From contig NZ_JAXQNN010000004.1 in assembly GCF_034427455.1 (NCBI RefSeq), positions 1 to 64,000 of the forward strand: DNA of 64,000 nucleotides. Direction: 5' to 3'. Made by a program: the position numbers and the translations under genes. The notes below the pieces were generated by a model that saw only the letters and a program-made list of their open reading frames with translations, ran no database searches and was not told where the DNA came from. Source of the stretch: Jeotgalibacillus haloalkalitolerans. Its GTDB lineage: Bacteria > Bacillota > Bacilli > Bacillales > Jeotgalibacillaceae. Positions 1 through 11,500 of this stretch are shown piece after piece. Each line of letters begins with the position of its first letter. Position 1 is the stretch's first letter.

Positions 1-35
1 GCCGCAATTTTCGTTTCTAAAAGATACTTTGCCAT
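1..35 (-). CDS. Start of an unknown gene, cut by the window edge
   Basis: Only the first eleven codons are visible; they read MAKYLLETKIA and continue off the left edge. The ATG at 35-33 has GGAGGTG nine bases upstream, so the start is well supported although almost no protein is seen. The ribosome binding site lies in the 3' arm of a long hairpin (42-85) and the gene follows the FMN-barrel gene on the same strand, so it may be co-transcribed with it. Function is not assignable. Confidence 0.5.
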   Translation of the reverse strand, partial: MAKYLLETKIA

Positions 36-41
36 AAAAAA

Positions 42-85
42 CTACACCTCCAATTGTTATGTGTGTCTAACAATTGGAGGTGCAG
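42..85 (-). promoter_or_regulatory. Hairpin covering the ribosome binding site of the edge gene
   Basis: Arms 42-59 and 68-85 are 18 bases with one mismatch, around an 8-base loop. In the minus-strand RNA the 5' arm carries CACCTCC, which pairs with the GGAGGTG that serves the ATG at 35. A run TTTTTT follows the stem, so the same hairpin could act as an intrinsic terminator for the upstream gene. Either reading, termination or hiding of the ribosome binding site, lowers expression of the downstream gene. Confidence 0.6.
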
Positions 86-94
86 TTCATTCGC

Positions 95-550
95 TCAGTG
101 CTTTTTTAATTCCTCCATCACCTGCTGGTCAAGGTTTCTTGCAGCCTGTTCGTCATATGTTTTGGCAAAAGCAGGTTCTGTAACGATTTTTGCGCCGTAA
201 AACATAACATCCCGCACTTCGTCTATCTCAAGACGGATAATTGAAAGACCGATTGGTACGTCTGCCGATGACTGACCCGCCACTTTCGCTCTGCCACTGA
301 TAGAATAAGTGCTTCCACCTGCAATGATCGAGAGTGAGCAGAGTGGCTGTTTTTCGATATTCTGAATGATTCTTGAACGGTGGTCCACCGCAAAGATCAG
401 CACTGACTCATCCTTTGCATGTACCCATGACAGAGAAGCAATATTTGTACCTCCAGTCTGCGCATCCACTGTTGCCAGCTGCACAAACCGCTCATGTAAA
501 AACTCCTCATATAAGCCCGGTGTCAGATGATCTTCAACTCTGTTAGCCAC
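95..550 (-). CDS. Pyridoxamine 5'-phosphate oxidase-like FMN-barrel protein
   Basis: A 151-residue protein with the pattern of the small split-barrel flavin-binding family: an N-terminal strand region around FVQLATVDAQTG, then NIASLSW and the DHRSRIIQNI segment near residues 60-70. Family members bind FMN or a related flavin or haem; the substrate here is unknown. The frame is open further upstream, but GTG at 550 is chosen because AAGGAG lies seven bases before it. It could correspond to B. subtilis YlaL, which lies near ylaI, but I recall that only loosely. The gene is convergent with nothing and is followed by the hairpin at 42-85. Confidence 0.7.
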   Translation of the reverse strand: MANRVEDHLTPGLYEEFLHERFVQLATVDAQTGGTNIASLSWVHAKDESVLIFAVDHRSRIIQNIEKQPLCSLSIIAGGSTYSISGRAKVAGQSSADVPIGLSIIRLEIDEVRDVMFYGAKIVTEPAFAKTYDEQAARNLDQQVMEELKKH

Positions 551-659
551 AACATCACTCCTTTTTTGGTTTATTATACAGCACATTTTCTTCCCTTAAC
601 AGTTCCCCGCTGCCTCGTGTTATAATATGTTCAAAAGAACTGTAAAAAGGAGCTTTGTC

Positions 660-863
660 ATGAGAGTTAAATGTTTTTTATGCGATAAAATCGAATCAAT
701 TGAAGATTTCAGTCCACTTGCCAAAAAGCTCCGCAACCGGCCGATTCACACTTACCTGTGCGAGGAATGCAACACACGTATTGAAAGTAAAACAAAAAAA
801 CGGATCGCTACCGGTAATTTTAAGCAATACAAGAGCTCAAGGAAAATTGAAAAAGACTTTTAA
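660..863 (+). CDS. ylaI: YlaI family small zinc-finger protein
   Basis: A 67-residue protein with two CxxC pairs (CFLC near residue 5 and CEEC near residue 38), separated by the conserved stretch LAKKLRNRPIHTYLC typical of YlaI (DUF2197). The pairs suggest a structural zinc. The function is unknown in the family. ATG at 660 is preceded by AAGGAG at good spacing; an earlier ATG at 627 has no such signal. It normally neighbours ylaH and typA, but here an eleven-kilobase amino-acid block separates them. Confidence 0.85.
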   Translation: MRVKCFLCDKIESIEDFSPLAKKLRNRPIHTYLCEECNTRIESKTKKRIATGNFKQYKSSRKIEKDF

Positions 864-873
864 GTAACAAGAC

Positions 874-902
874 TAATTCATTTTTCAAACGAAAAAATGA
901 AT
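874..902 (+). terminator. Possible terminator after ylaI
   Basis: Inverted repeat AATTCATTTTT / AAAAATGAATT follows the ylaI stop. It is AT-rich with no clean U tail, so it is a weak candidate only. Confidence 0.3.
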
Positions 903-932
903 TGATTAAAAACCTATAGTGCAGCGAAATAA

Positions 933-970
933 TTAAGAGCCTGAGACAGCATACAGTCTCAGGCTCTTAA
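933..970. terminator. Shared terminator hairpin, ylaI / ilvA
   Basis: Perfect 15-base arms (TTAAGAGCCTGAGAC and its complement) around an 8-base loop, between the convergent ends of ylaI and ilvA. The U tail is poor on both strands. The same AGAGCCTGxGACA core recurs in the terminator after the mscS-like gene at 39330. Confidence 0.65.
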
Positions 971-974
971 TATG

Positions 975-1871
975 TTAAATAATCAACTTGCGCTTTGGTT
1001 CCTTCACTTCCCCGGCTAATTCAATACATTTACCGAGTTTAGCTGCATCAAAATTTCCGCCGCTCACAATGACGCCTGTCTGACCTGAATAAGATAATGT
1101 ATTGCTGAGAAGAGCTGCAATACCCGCAGCACCTGCTCCTTCAACCATCATTTTTTCTCTTTCAAGCATAAACAGGATGGCTTTAGCAATCTCACCTTCT
1201 GTTACTGTCACCATATCATCTACGTATTTGTTGATGATAGAAGTTGTCAGTTTACCGGGTGATTTTACTTTGATTCCTTCAGCAATTGTTGGTAAAAACG
1301 GCACTTCACTGCTGGACTGTCCAAAGAACGACGCTGCGATCGCCGGTGCTGATGCAGATTGCACGCCGATTACTCTTACAGATGGCTTCAGCGCTTTAAC
1401 AGCAAGCGCAGTACCTGCCAGTAATCCGCCTCCTCCTGCCGGCACAAATACTCTTTCAAGGTGCGGACACTGCTGCAGCATTTCGAGTGCAGCAGTTGCC
1501 TGCCCTTCAATGATTTTAAGATCATCAAATGGGTGAATAAAAACAGCACCTGTTTCCTCCTGCTTTTTGCAGGCTGCTGCATATGCCTCATCAAATGATT
1601 CACCAGTAAGGACAACTTCAGCACCATACTCACGCGTGGCGTTTACCTTTGTCTCAGGCGTTGAAAGTGGCATAAAGATGGTCACTTCCACCCCTTTTTT
1701 CTGACCTGCAAGTGCCACACCTTGCGCGTGGTTACCGGCTGATGCCGCGATAATACCTCTTTTACACTCAAGCTCAGTCAGTGAAGATACTTTATTCATC
1801 GCTCCCCTGACTTTAAATGAACCTGTTTTCTGAAGGTTTTCAAGCTTCATCCATACCTGCTGTCCAGTCAT
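975..1871 (-). CDS. ilvA: Threonine dehydratase, short form, 5' end disturbed
   Basis: PLP enzyme making 2-oxobutanoate from threonine, the entry to isoleucine synthesis. PLP lysine lies in GSFKVRGA (K20), the SAGNHAQG loop near 44-51 and the phosphate-binding GGGGLLAG near 148. There is no C-terminal regulatory ACT-like domain, so it resembles the short TdcB type. It ends the ilv-leu cluster, after leuD. The start is odd: the reading frame stays open for 38 codons above ATG 1871 and encodes family-like sequence (AAEELSSYVHRTP), yet holds no ATG, GTG or TTG; an ATG with a nearby GAGAGG lies at 1981 in another frame. A one-base frameshift near 1972-1980 would join them. As it stands the ATG product lacks about 30 N-terminal residues. 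It could also be a serine/threonine ammonia-lyase of catabolic type. Confidence 0.75.
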   Translation of the reverse strand: MTGQQVWMKLENLQKTGSFKVRGAMNKVSSLTELECKRGIIAASAGNHAQGVALAGQKKGVEVTIFMPLSTPETKVNATREYGAEVVLTGESFDEAYAAACKKQEETGAVFIHPFDDLKIIEGQATAALEMLQQCPHLERVFVPAGGGGLLAGTALAVKALKPSVRVIGVQSASAPAIAASFFGQSSSEVPFLPTIAEGIKVKSPGKLTTSIINKYVDDMVTVTEGEIAKAILFMLEREKMMVEGAGAAGIAALLSNTLSYSGQTGVIVSGGNFDAAKLGKCIELAGEVKEPKRKLII

Positions 1872-1994
1872 CTTATTCAGTGTTTCAGACTGTTTGCATG
1901 GCGTTCTGTGTACATAACTGCTTAGTTCTTCTGCTGCGTCAAATAATGCGCTCGTGTTATAGAAATTCCCAAGTTGATCATCCTCTCATTTTAA

Positions 1995-2570
1995 TTAGAC
2001 GTGTGACTCTTCATATTTCCTGATCGCTTCTTCATACTGAAATGTAATTGAAATTTCATCCCAGCCATTCAGAAGCATCTGTTTCCAGTAAGAATCAATT
2101 TCAAAGTGCCACGTTTCACCATCACAAGTAACGGTTTGTGATTCAAGATCAACAGTAGCAGCCTTTCCATCTTTTCCTGCCTTTATGACTTTATCCGCTT
2201 CCGGAAGTCTGATTGCGAGTATACCATTCTTTACGCAATTATTGTAAAAAATATCCGCGAAACCTGGTGCAATAATAACTTTAAAACCGTAGTCCTGCAG
2301 TGCCCAGGGAGCGTGTTCTCTTGAAGAACCGCAGCCAAAGTTTTCACCCGCTGCCAGAATTTCAGATCCTTTATAGGTAGGGTTATTTAATACAAAATCC
2401 TGATTTGGTGTTCCATCTTCATTAAAGCGCCAGCCATAAAAGAGAAACTGACCAAATCCAGTACGTTCAATTCTTTTCAGAAACTGCTTCGGTATGATCT
2501 GATCGGTATCAACATTGATACGGTCAAGCGGTGTTATATTGCTTGTTAATTTTTTTACCGGTTCCATCAA
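1995..2570 (-). CDS. leuD: 3-isopropylmalate dehydratase small subunit
   Basis: 191 residues, the usual length for LeuD. It pairs with LeuC to convert 2-isopropylmalate to 3-isopropylmalate in leucine synthesis. Recognisable family segments are DRINVDTDQIIPKQFLK near the N-terminus and the swivelling-domain loop FGCGSSREHAPWAL near residue 75. It lies nine bases after leuC and is followed within 10 bases by the disturbed start of ilvA. Confidence 0.97.
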   Translation of the reverse strand: MMEPVKKLTSNITPLDRINVDTDQIIPKQFLKRIERTGFGQFLFYGWRFNEDGTPNQDFVLNNPTYKGSEILAAGENFGCGSSREHAPWALQDYGFKVIIAPGFADIFYNNCVKNGILAIRLPEADKVIKAGKDGKAATVDLESQTVTCDGETWHFEIDSYWKQMLLNGWDEISITFQYEEAIRKYEESHV

Positions 2571-2579
2571 CTTCCCTCC

Positions 2580-3983
2580 TTATGCATGTACGTGAAGCTT
2601 TCTGACATCTGTGAATTTGCCTTCAACAGCTGCTGCTGCTGCCATTGCAGGACTGACAAGGTGAGTTCTGGATCCTGCACCCTGTCTCCCTTCAAAGTTA
2701 CGGTTAGAAGTTGATGCGCAGCGTTCACCGGCTGGAACGATATCGTCGTTCATCGCAAGACACATACTGCATCCTGATTCACGCCATTCAAAACCTGCCT
2801 CCTTGAAAATCCTGTCTAACCCTTCTTCTTCGGCTTTGATTTTCACTGTAAATGATCCAGGCACGACAATTGCCGTTACATTCTCATGAACCTTCTTACC
2901 TTCAATTACTTTAGCTGCTGCTCTCAAATCTCCGATACGCGAGTTCGTGCATGAACCGATAAACACGTGCTGGATTTCGATATCAGTAATCGGCATTCCC
3001 TCTGATAAGTCCATATAGGTCAGCGCCTGCTTCAGCTCTTCTTTTTTTGATTGAGTCGAATAGTCTTCAGACCTTGGAACCGTAGCCGAGATACCTGATC
3101 CCATTGACGGGTTCGTTCCCCACGTCACAAACGGTTCGATCTCATCTGCATGAATAGTCAATGTCTGATCATAAACAGCCCCTTCATCAGAAGCATAGCT
3201 GAGCCATTTATCTTTCAATTCCTCATACTGCTCAGCCGGTACATGTGCACGGTTCTTTAAAAATTCAGCTGTTGTTTCATCAGGACTGATCAATCCTGCA
3301 CGGGCACCTGCTTCAATCGACATATTACATACTGTCATACGCTCTTCCATCGACATCTTTCTGATCGCATCACCTGTATACTCCACAACGTACCCTGTTC
3401 CTGCATCAACGCCGAACTTAGAGATAATGGCAAGAATCACATCTTTAGCTGTTACACCAAACCCGAGTTCACCTTCCACTCTGATTTCCATCGTCTTCGG
3501 CTTTGACTGCCAGAGTGTCTGGGTAGATAATACATGTTCAACTTCGCTTGTACCGATACCAAATGCCAGCGCGCCGAATGCACCGTGCGTTGAAGTATGG
3601 CTGTCACCGCAGACGATTGTTTTACCCGGCTGAGTCAGACCGAGTTCAGGACCGATGACGTGAACGATTCCCTGATCAGGGTGATGCATGTGAGCAAGTG
3701 GTATACCAAATTCCTTACAGTTATCTGCCAGCGTGTTCATTTGCTGCTTTGACACCGGGTCTTTAATCACTTCACGATTTTTAGTGGGCACGTTATGGTC
3801 CATCGTGGCGAAGCTTAAATCAGGTCTTCTGACTTTTCTTCCTTGTAACCTTAATCCTTCAAATGCCTGCGGTGAAGTCACTTCATGGATCAGGTGCAGA
3901 TCAATATAGAGAAGATCAGGTTTATTCTCTTCTTCATATACAATATGGTCGTTCCAAACTTTTTCAATAATCGTCTTCGCCAT
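2580..3983 (-). CDS. leuC: 3-isopropylmalate dehydratase large subunit
   Basis: 467-residue aconitase-family subunit carrying the [4Fe-4S] cluster. The three cluster cysteines are in GSCTNSR (about residue 345) and CSMC (405 and 408). DHNVPT and [19 protein letters not shown] are standard family blocks in the first third. It acts with LeuD and is flanked by leuB upstream and leuD downstream with short gaps, as expected of one transcript. Confidence 0.98.
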   Translation of the reverse strand: MAKTIIEKVWNDHIVYEEENKPDLLYIDLHLIHEVTSPQAFEGLRLQGRKVRRPDLSFATMDHNVPTKNREVIKDPVSKQQMNTLADNCKEFGIPLAHMHHPDQGIVHVIGPELGLTQPGKTIVCGDSHTSTHGAFGALAFGIGTSEVEHVLSTQTLWQSKPKTMEIRVEGELGFGVTAKDVILAIISKFGVDAGTGYVVEYTGDAIRKMSMEERMTVCNMSIEAGARAGLISPDETTAEFLKNRAHVPAEQYEELKDKWLSYASDEGAVYDQTLTIHADEIEPFVTWGTNPSMGSGISATVPRSEDYSTQSKKEELKQALTYMDLSEGMPITDIEIQHVFIGSCTNSRIGDLRAAAKVIEGKKVHENVTAIVVPGSFTVKIKAEEEGLDRIFKEAGFEWRESGCSMCLAMNDDIVPAGERCASTSNRNFEGRQGAGSRTHLVSPAMAAAAAVEGKFTDVRKLHVHA

Positions 3984-4002
3984 AAGACTGTTCCCTCCTC
4001 AC

Positions 4003-5103
4003 TTATACATAAGCAGACAAGATATGATCTGATACCAGTTCTCTTTCAAGTTCTTCAATTACTTTATCTGCAAAAGCGGATGTGCTCAGTACTCTGTGTC
4101 CTGCTTTTTGAACATCCGTTGTACAATATCCATCGTCAAACACGCTGTATACAGCTGTTTCAACAGCAGACGCTTCTGTTTCCATTCCAAATGAATATTT
4201 AAGCATCATTGCAACCGACAGAATGGCTGCAGATGGATTGGCAATATTCATTCCGGCGATATCAGGCGCTGAACCGTGTACGGGTTCGTATAGACCGAAG
4301 CCGTCAGAACGGATACTTGCTGAAGGAAGCATACCAAGCGATCCAGTAAGTACGGATGCTTCATCACTCAGGATATCTCCAAACAGATTCTCAGTCACAA
4401 CTACATCAAATGATGCAGGCTGGGTAATCAGTTTCATTGCTGCAGCGTCAACCAGCAGGTGTTCGACCTCAACATCCGGATAATGTGCTTTCTTTTCTTC
4501 CACTACTTCTCTCCACAGCTTACTTGTTTCAAGAACGTTTGCTTTATCGACAGATGTTACTTTTCCTTTTCTAAGGCGTGCCAGCTCGAATCCCTGTTCA
4601 ACAATGCGCTCGATTTCTGCACGTGAATACGTCAATGAATCAACCGCTCCGTTATGGGTTTTTCTTTTTGGTTCACCAAAGTAAAGTCCACCTGTTAATT
4701 CTCTAACAATCATCATATCAACGTCTTTTGACAGATGGTCCTTTAGAGGAGATGCTTCACTCATGCCTTTGACCGCTTTAACCGGTCTCAGGTTAGCAAA
4801 TAATCCAAAGTGTTTTCTGATGCCAAGAAGTCCTTTCTCCGGGCGGAGTGCTGAAGGGTTTTGGTCCCATTTCGGACCTCCAACTGCACCAAGTAAAACT
4901 GCATCGCTTTTCTCACAAACCTCAAGTGTTTCTTTTGGCAGAGGATCACCTGTTTCATCAATAGCAATTCCACCAATCAGCCCTTCTTCAACCTCAAATG
5001 TATGGTCAAATCTCCGTCCAACTGACTGGAGAACTTTCACTGCTGCCTCTGTTACTTCCTGTCCAACTCCGTCTCCATGTAGAACTGCTACTGTTTTCTT
5101 CAT
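4003..5103 (-). CDS. leuB: 3-isopropylmalate dehydrogenase
   Basis: 366-residue NAD-dependent oxidative decarboxylase that makes 2-oxoisocaproate. Family blocks seen are LHGDGVGQEVT at the N-terminus, the substrate loop RELTGGLYFGEPK near residue 140, the DILSDEASVLTGSLGM metal and cofactor region near 245, and EPVHGSAPDIAG near 273. The start ATG follows a GGGGAG ribosome binding site and sits 18 bases after leuA. Confidence 0.98.
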   Translation of the reverse strand: MKKTVAVLHGDGVGQEVTEAAVKVLQSVGRRFDHTFEVEEGLIGGIAIDETGDPLPKETLEVCEKSDAVLLGAVGGPKWDQNPSALRPEKGLLGIRKHFGLFANLRPVKAVKGMSEASPLKDHLSKDVDMMIVRELTGGLYFGEPKRKTHNGAVDSLTYSRAEIERIVEQGFELARLRKGKVTSVDKANVLETSKLWREVVEEKKAHYPDVEVEHLLVDAAAMKLITQPASFDVVVTENLFGDILSDEASVLTGSLGMLPSASIRSDGFGLYEPVHGSAPDIAGMNIANPSAAILSVAMMLKYSFGMETEASAVETAVYSVFDDGYCTTDVQKAGHRVLSTSAFADKVIEELERELVSDHILSAYV

Positions 5104-5121
5104 GATAATTCCTCCCCTTTG

Positions 5122-7714
<2,593 letters not shown>

Positions 7715-7723
7715 TCAATAACC

Positions 7724-7852
7724 GCTGAATCTCTACGTGGAGGACTACGCTTTCCTGCCCCCGGACGGTGAGCTTCCTCAGGCTGCGCCTTGCGGGATCT
7801 CACCACTCCTTTCCCGGGGCGGGAGTCTACGTCCGTAACGTAGAGTTTCAGC
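7724..7852 (+). repeat. Dispersed GC-rich inverted repeat, copy A, inside the ilv-leu cluster
   Basis: About 129 bases lying between ilvH and ilvC. Outer arms GCTGAATCTCTACGT and ACGTAGAGTTTCAGC pair at 14 of 15 positions. The inside carries the family landmarks CGCTTTCC, a TCCTCAGGCT block, GCGGGATCTCA and GGGAGTC. Three more copies occur at 29995, 33790 and 54691. It contains no open reading frame of interest. Confidence 0.8.
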
Positions 7853-7906
7853 TATTGTGGATTTCAAAAGTATTCATTTTAATCAATCAATTTACTAATC
7901 AATAAT

Positions 7907-8419
7907 TTATAAAATTGATAATTGCTGGGATGGTGTTTTCTGGTTTTCTCTGACAAAGGCTGTTGCGCCTGTTCTGGTCATTTCTTTGATGCCGTATGGT
8001 CTGACCAGGTCGATAAATGCCTCTACTTTTTCAGGATCACCTGTTACCTGAACGGTGATGACATTTTTACTCATATCAATGACAGTCGCTCTGAATGGTT
8101 CAATGATACTTGTGATCTCACTTCTGACTGCCGGCGGCGAGAGCACCTTAATCAGTGCGAGCTCTCTCGTAACAATGGCTTTATCTGAAATGTCATTTAC
8201 TTTCAGCACGTCAATCTGTTTTTGCAGCTGCTTTAAGAGCTGTTCAAGCTTTCTCTGGTCCTCTACATGAACAACGAATGTCATTTTTGAAATGCCAGGC
8301 TGTTCAGTGTGCCCTACTGTGATGCTTTCAATGTTGAACTGTCTTTTCATTAGCAATCCGGTCACCCGGTTCAGTACACCGCTTTGGTTAATAACGGTTG
8401 TTGTGATCACTCGTTTCAT
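7907..8419 (-). CDS. ilvH: Acetolactate synthase small (regulatory) subunit
   Basis: 170 residues: an N-terminal ACT domain (about 4-75, opening with [19 protein letters not shown]) and the C-terminal ALS small-subunit domain (about 85-160). It binds branched-chain amino acids and sets feedback inhibition of IlvB. ATG overlaps the ilvB stop by four bases (ATGA), a sign of coupled translation. Confidence 0.97.
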   Translation of the reverse strand: MKRVITTTVINQSGVLNRVTGLLMKRQFNIESITVGHTEQPGISKMTFVVHVEDQRKLEQLLKQLQKQIDVLKVNDISDKAIVTRELALIKVLSPPAVRSEITSIIEPFRATVIDMSKNVITVQVTGDPEKVEAFIDLVRPYGIKEMTRTGATAFVRENQKTPSQQLSIL

Positions 8420-10155
8420 GGTTTCACCCCTAACATTTCATGCAACCCTTTTCCTGGTGCAACCATTGGGTATACATTTTCAATCTGTTTGACTCTGCAG
8501 TCGATCAGGACTGGTTTATTTGAATTTAACGCTTTTTCAAATACCGCATCTGCTTCATTAAGGCTTGTTACTTTGTAACCCTCGATGTCGTATGCCTCAG
8601 CCAGTTTGACAAAATCCGGCTGGGATGGCATCAGTGACTCAGAGTATCTTTCCTGATAGAAAGTCTGCTGCCACTGGCGTACCATTCCGAGACACTGGTT
8701 ATTCAGAATGATGACTTTCACCGGAATCTGACTTTCCTGCAGCAGTGAAAGCTCCTGCAGTGTCATCTGGAATCCTCCATCACCTGTGATAGCAACAACT
8801 GTTTCTTTCGGCTTAGCCAGCTGAGCGCCAATCGCTGCCGGGAAGCCGAATCCCATTGTGCCAAGACCGCCTGATGTTACCCAGTGATCAGGATGATTGA
8901 ACTTATAGTACTGGGCTGTCCACATCTGATGCTGTCCTACGTCAGTTGTGACAATGGCATCACCGCGAGTGTGCTTGTGTATCATCTCGATTGCTTCCTG
9001 AGGGAGTATACCTTCTTCTTCATTTTTATAATGCAGCGGATATTCCTCTTTCATTTCATTTAAATGAGCTGTCCACTGTTCAATTCCTTCTGTACTAATG
9101 CCAAGTTTGAGTAATGCCTGGATTGCTTCCTTTGCATCAGCAACTATCGGGATATCAGTAGGAACGTTTTTACCGATTTCAGCAGGATCAATATCAATGT
9201 GAATGACCTGCGCATTCGGTGCGAAGTGTTCCAGATTTCCAGTCAGTCTGTCATCAAACCTGGCACCGAAGTTGATGAGCAGATCGCATTCACATATTGC
9301 CATGTTCGCTGCGTATGTACCGTGCATGCCGGCCATACCAAGGAACTGTGGATGCTCTCCGTGAATCGTACCGAGACCCAGGAGTGTGTTCGTCACTGGA
9401 ATTTTTGTCTGTTCTATAAAAGCTGTCAGGTCTTCTGCAGCCTTAGCGTGTAATACACCCGCTCCTGCAAGTACAAGCGGCTTTTTTGCTTTCTGAATTG
9501 CCTGCGCCACTTTCTGAATCTGCAGAAAATTTGGTGTAGTGGTTGGCTGATAACCAGGTAAGTTCACTTCAGTCTGTTTCACTTCAGCCATTGTAAAGAT
9601 TTCGTTTGATACATTCTTTGGAATGTCTACCAGAACAGGACCCGGTCTTCCGGTTGAAGCAATGTGAAACGCTTCATGGATAATTCTTGGCAGATCATTC
9701 ACATCTTTTACCTGATAATTGTGTTTGGTAATTGGCTGTGTGATTCCTACGATATCTGCTTCCTGGAATGCATCCGTACCGATTACCGCACTGGCAACCT
9801 GGCCGGTAAAAACAACGAGCGGCAGTGAATCCATCATGGCATCAGCAATACCGGTAACAAGGTTTGTCGCTCCGGGACCGGAAGTTGCAATGACAACCCC
9901 TGTTTTACCCGAAACTCTCGCATAACCTTCTGCAGCATGTATTGCGCCCTGCTCATGTCTTGCCAGAATATGAGGAATCGGATTTTTGTATAATGCATCA
10001 TAGATCGGCAGTACTGCTCCACCCGGATAACCAAAAATCATTTCCACCCCTTCGTTTTGAAGTGACTGGATAAATATATCTGCTCCCTGAACTGCCTGCT
10101 TCTCTACATCACCGCCAAGTGCTTCTGCCTGTTTCGTATTAACTTGCACACTCAT
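8416..10155 (-). CDS. ilvB: Acetolactate synthase large (catalytic) subunit
   Basis: 579-residue thiamine-diphosphate enzyme, first common step of valine, leucine and isoleucine synthesis. The catalytic glutamate is in [13 protein letters not shown] near residue 67; the central domain spans about 220-360; the ThDP/magnesium motif runs from GDGGFQMT to ILNNQCLG (about 465-495). The start has AAGGAGG nine bases upstream. It is the first gene after the T-box leader and so sets expression of the whole cluster. Confidence 0.97.
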   Translation of the reverse strand: MSVQVNTKQAEALGGDVEKQAVQGADIFIQSLQNEGVEMIFGYPGGAVLPIYDALYKNPIPHILARHEQGAIHAAEGYARVSGKTGVVIATSGPGATNLVTGIADAMMDSLPLVVFTGQVASAVIGTDAFQEADIVGITQPITKHNYQVKDVNDLPRIIHEAFHIASTGRPGPVLVDIPKNVSNEIFTMAEVKQTEVNLPGYQPTTTPNFLQIQKVAQAIQKAKKPLVLAGAGVLHAKAAEDLTAFIEQTKIPVTNTLLGLGTIHGEHPQFLGMAGMHGTYAANMAICECDLLINFGARFDDRLTGNLEHFAPNAQVIHIDIDPAEIGKNVPTDIPIVADAKEAIQALLKLGISTEGIEQWTAHLNEMKEEYPLHYKNEEEGILPQEAIEMIHKHTRGDAIVTTDVGQHQMWTAQYYKFNHPDHWVTSGGLGTMGFGFPAAIGAQLAKPKETVVAITGDGGFQMTLQELSLLQESQIPVKVIILNNQCLGMVRQWQQTFYQERYSESLMPSQPDFVKLAEAYDIEGYKVTSLNEADAVFEKALNSNKPVLIDCRVKQIENVYPMVAPGKGLHEMLGVKP

Positions 10156-10186
10156 TGAAACATGCCTCCTTTAATTCCTTTTATTG

Positions 10187-10480
10187 ACATATAAAAAAGT
10201 CTTTCAATCCCATACAAATAGATACGTGATCCTTTGTATAGGGATGAAAGACTTTTCATGGTACCACCCTACTTCGCAGCAAATGCTGCCTCATGAACAG
10301 TTAAACTGTTCTTTGATAACGAACAAAAGTCCGTGAACACCTACTGAAATTTCAGTGTTCCACTCCGAGGGGATGTCATACACAGCTGGCAATACCGGGT
10401 TCCACCAATCCCGGCTCTCTGTAAATGCCGCTTGCTGCATACTTTAACCTCATCAATGATTTAACGTATAAGTGCTTTAA
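10187..10480 (-). ncRNA. T-box leader controlling ilvB and downstream genes
   Basis: The minus-strand RNA holds the T-box sequence AGGGTGGTACC (complement of 10260-10270), followed by a terminator (10191-10256) with long arms and a U run. Upstream is a stem I region with AGAGAGCCGGG / CCCGG pairing around 10395-10425 and an extended helix at 10285-10320. The best specifier candidate is CUC (complement of 10367-10369), followed by G, which would sense uncharged leucine tRNA; the codon choice is inferred from position and from known ilv-leu T-boxes. With low charged tRNA, pairing to the T-box would free the antiterminator. Confidence 0.93.
10191..10256 (-). terminator. Regulated terminator of the T-box leader
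   Basis: Arms of about 23 bases (10197-10219 and 10233-10255; AAAGTCTTTCATCCC on the 5' side) with a few mismatches and a TTTTTTAT tail. Its 5' arm starts directly after the T-box sequence, as needed for mutually exclusive antiterminator formation. Confidence 0.85.
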
Positions 10481-10505
10481 CTCACGAAAGTTAAGCGATA
10501 AATTT

Positions 10506-11405
10506 TTAGCCGGCGTTTAATGCTGAATTATATACTTTCACACCGTCTTTAATGACTAATTCTCTAAATGATTCTAATAAATCGTTTGTTACCTGACCCG
10601 GAGTACCATCTCCTACAACACGGCCATCAACTTTAACAACTGCAATGACTTCAGCTGCTGTACCTGTAAGGAATACTTCATCTGCTACATATACATCATG
10701 TCTTGTAAAAACGGCTTCTTCCATCTCATAGCCTTTATCTTTAGCTAATTCAATAATGGCGTTTCTCGTAATGCCTTCCAGTGCGCCTACATAACCTGGA
10801 GGCGTCAGGATCTTGTTCCCTCTGACAATAAAGATATTGTCAGCTGATCCTTCTGCTACATAGCCCTGATCATTTAACATCAGTGCTTCAGGAACTCCTG
10901 CAAGTCCTGCTTCAATTTTTACTAAGATGTTATTTAAATAATTGAGAGATTTTACTTTTGGACTCAGTACGTCTGAGCGGTTTCTTCTGCTGGCAACTGT
11001 AACAATTTCAATGCCAGTTTCATAAAGCTTTTTCGGAAACAGTGCTAAGGATTCGGCGATGACAATGACACTTGGTCTTTTGCAAGTAAATGGATCAAGT
11101 CCAAGGTTGCCAACCCCCCGTGAAACAACTAATCGGATATAACCATCTTTCAAGTTGTTTTTCTGCAGTGTTTCAATCACAATCTGCTGCATCTCCTCTT
11201 TCGTATAAGGGATTTCCAGCAAAATTGATTTTGCAGAATCATATAGTCTCACAAGATGTTCTTCGAGCCGGAATACATTTCCATTGTAGGAACGAATACC
11301 TTCGAACACCCCATCGCCATATAAGAAACCATGATCATAAACAGAGATTTTTGCATTTTCTTTTGACACATATTCTCCATCCAGAAAAATTAATTGTTCA
11401 CTCAC
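10506..11405 (-). CDS. ilvE: Branched-chain amino acid aminotransferase
   Basis: 299-residue fold-type IV PLP transaminase for the last step of valine, leucine and isoleucine synthesis. SVYDHGFLYGDGVFEGIRSY near the N-terminus, the PLP lysine in SPKVKSLNYLNN near residue 152 and EGSADNIFIV near 188 are family marks. The frame extends to ATG 11423, but GTG at 11405 gives the usual MSEQ-type start and has AAGGAG eight bases before it. It has its own strong promoter (11460-11488) and lies ahead of the T-box, so it can be expressed apart from ilvB. A D-amino acid transaminase is a less likely reading. Confidence 0.93.
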   Translation of the reverse strand: MSEQLIFLDGEYVSKENAKISVYDHGFLYGDGVFEGIRSYNGNVFRLEEHLVRLYDSAKSILLEIPYTKEEMQQIVIETLQKNNLKDGYIRLVVSRGVGNLGLDPFTCKRPSVIVIAESLALFPKKLYETGIEIVTVASRRNRSDVLSPKVKSLNYLNNILVKIEAGLAGVPEALMLNDQGYVAEGSADNIFIVRGNKILTPPGYVGALEGITRNAIIELAKDKGYEMEEAVFTRHDVYVADEVFLTGTAAEVIAVVKVDGRVVGDGTPGQVTNDLLESFRELVIKDGVKVYNSALNAG

Positions 11406-11459
11406 CTTATTCACTCCTTCCATCGCTTTATTGTCGCCCGTAGGCTTGAATTGTTGACA

Positions 11460-11488
11460 ATCATAACGCGGATATACAAGTCCGTCAA
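11460..11488 (-). promoter_or_regulatory. Sigma-A promoter of ilvE with CodY-like half site
   Basis: TTGACG and TATGAT separated by 17 bases. Immediately upstream (complement of 11492-11500) is AATTTTCAG, matching the first nine positions of the CodY consensus AATTTTCWGAAAATT; the second half is not kept. The leader to the GTG start is about 45 bases, with no riboswitch. Confidence 0.8.
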
Positions 11489-11500
11489 CAGCTGAAAATT

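Noticed and set aside
1102-1536. Plus-strand open frame of 144 codons
   Set aside because: It lies wholly inside ilvA on the other strand, has no ribosome binding site and reads as low-complexity Ala/Ser/Thr sequence.
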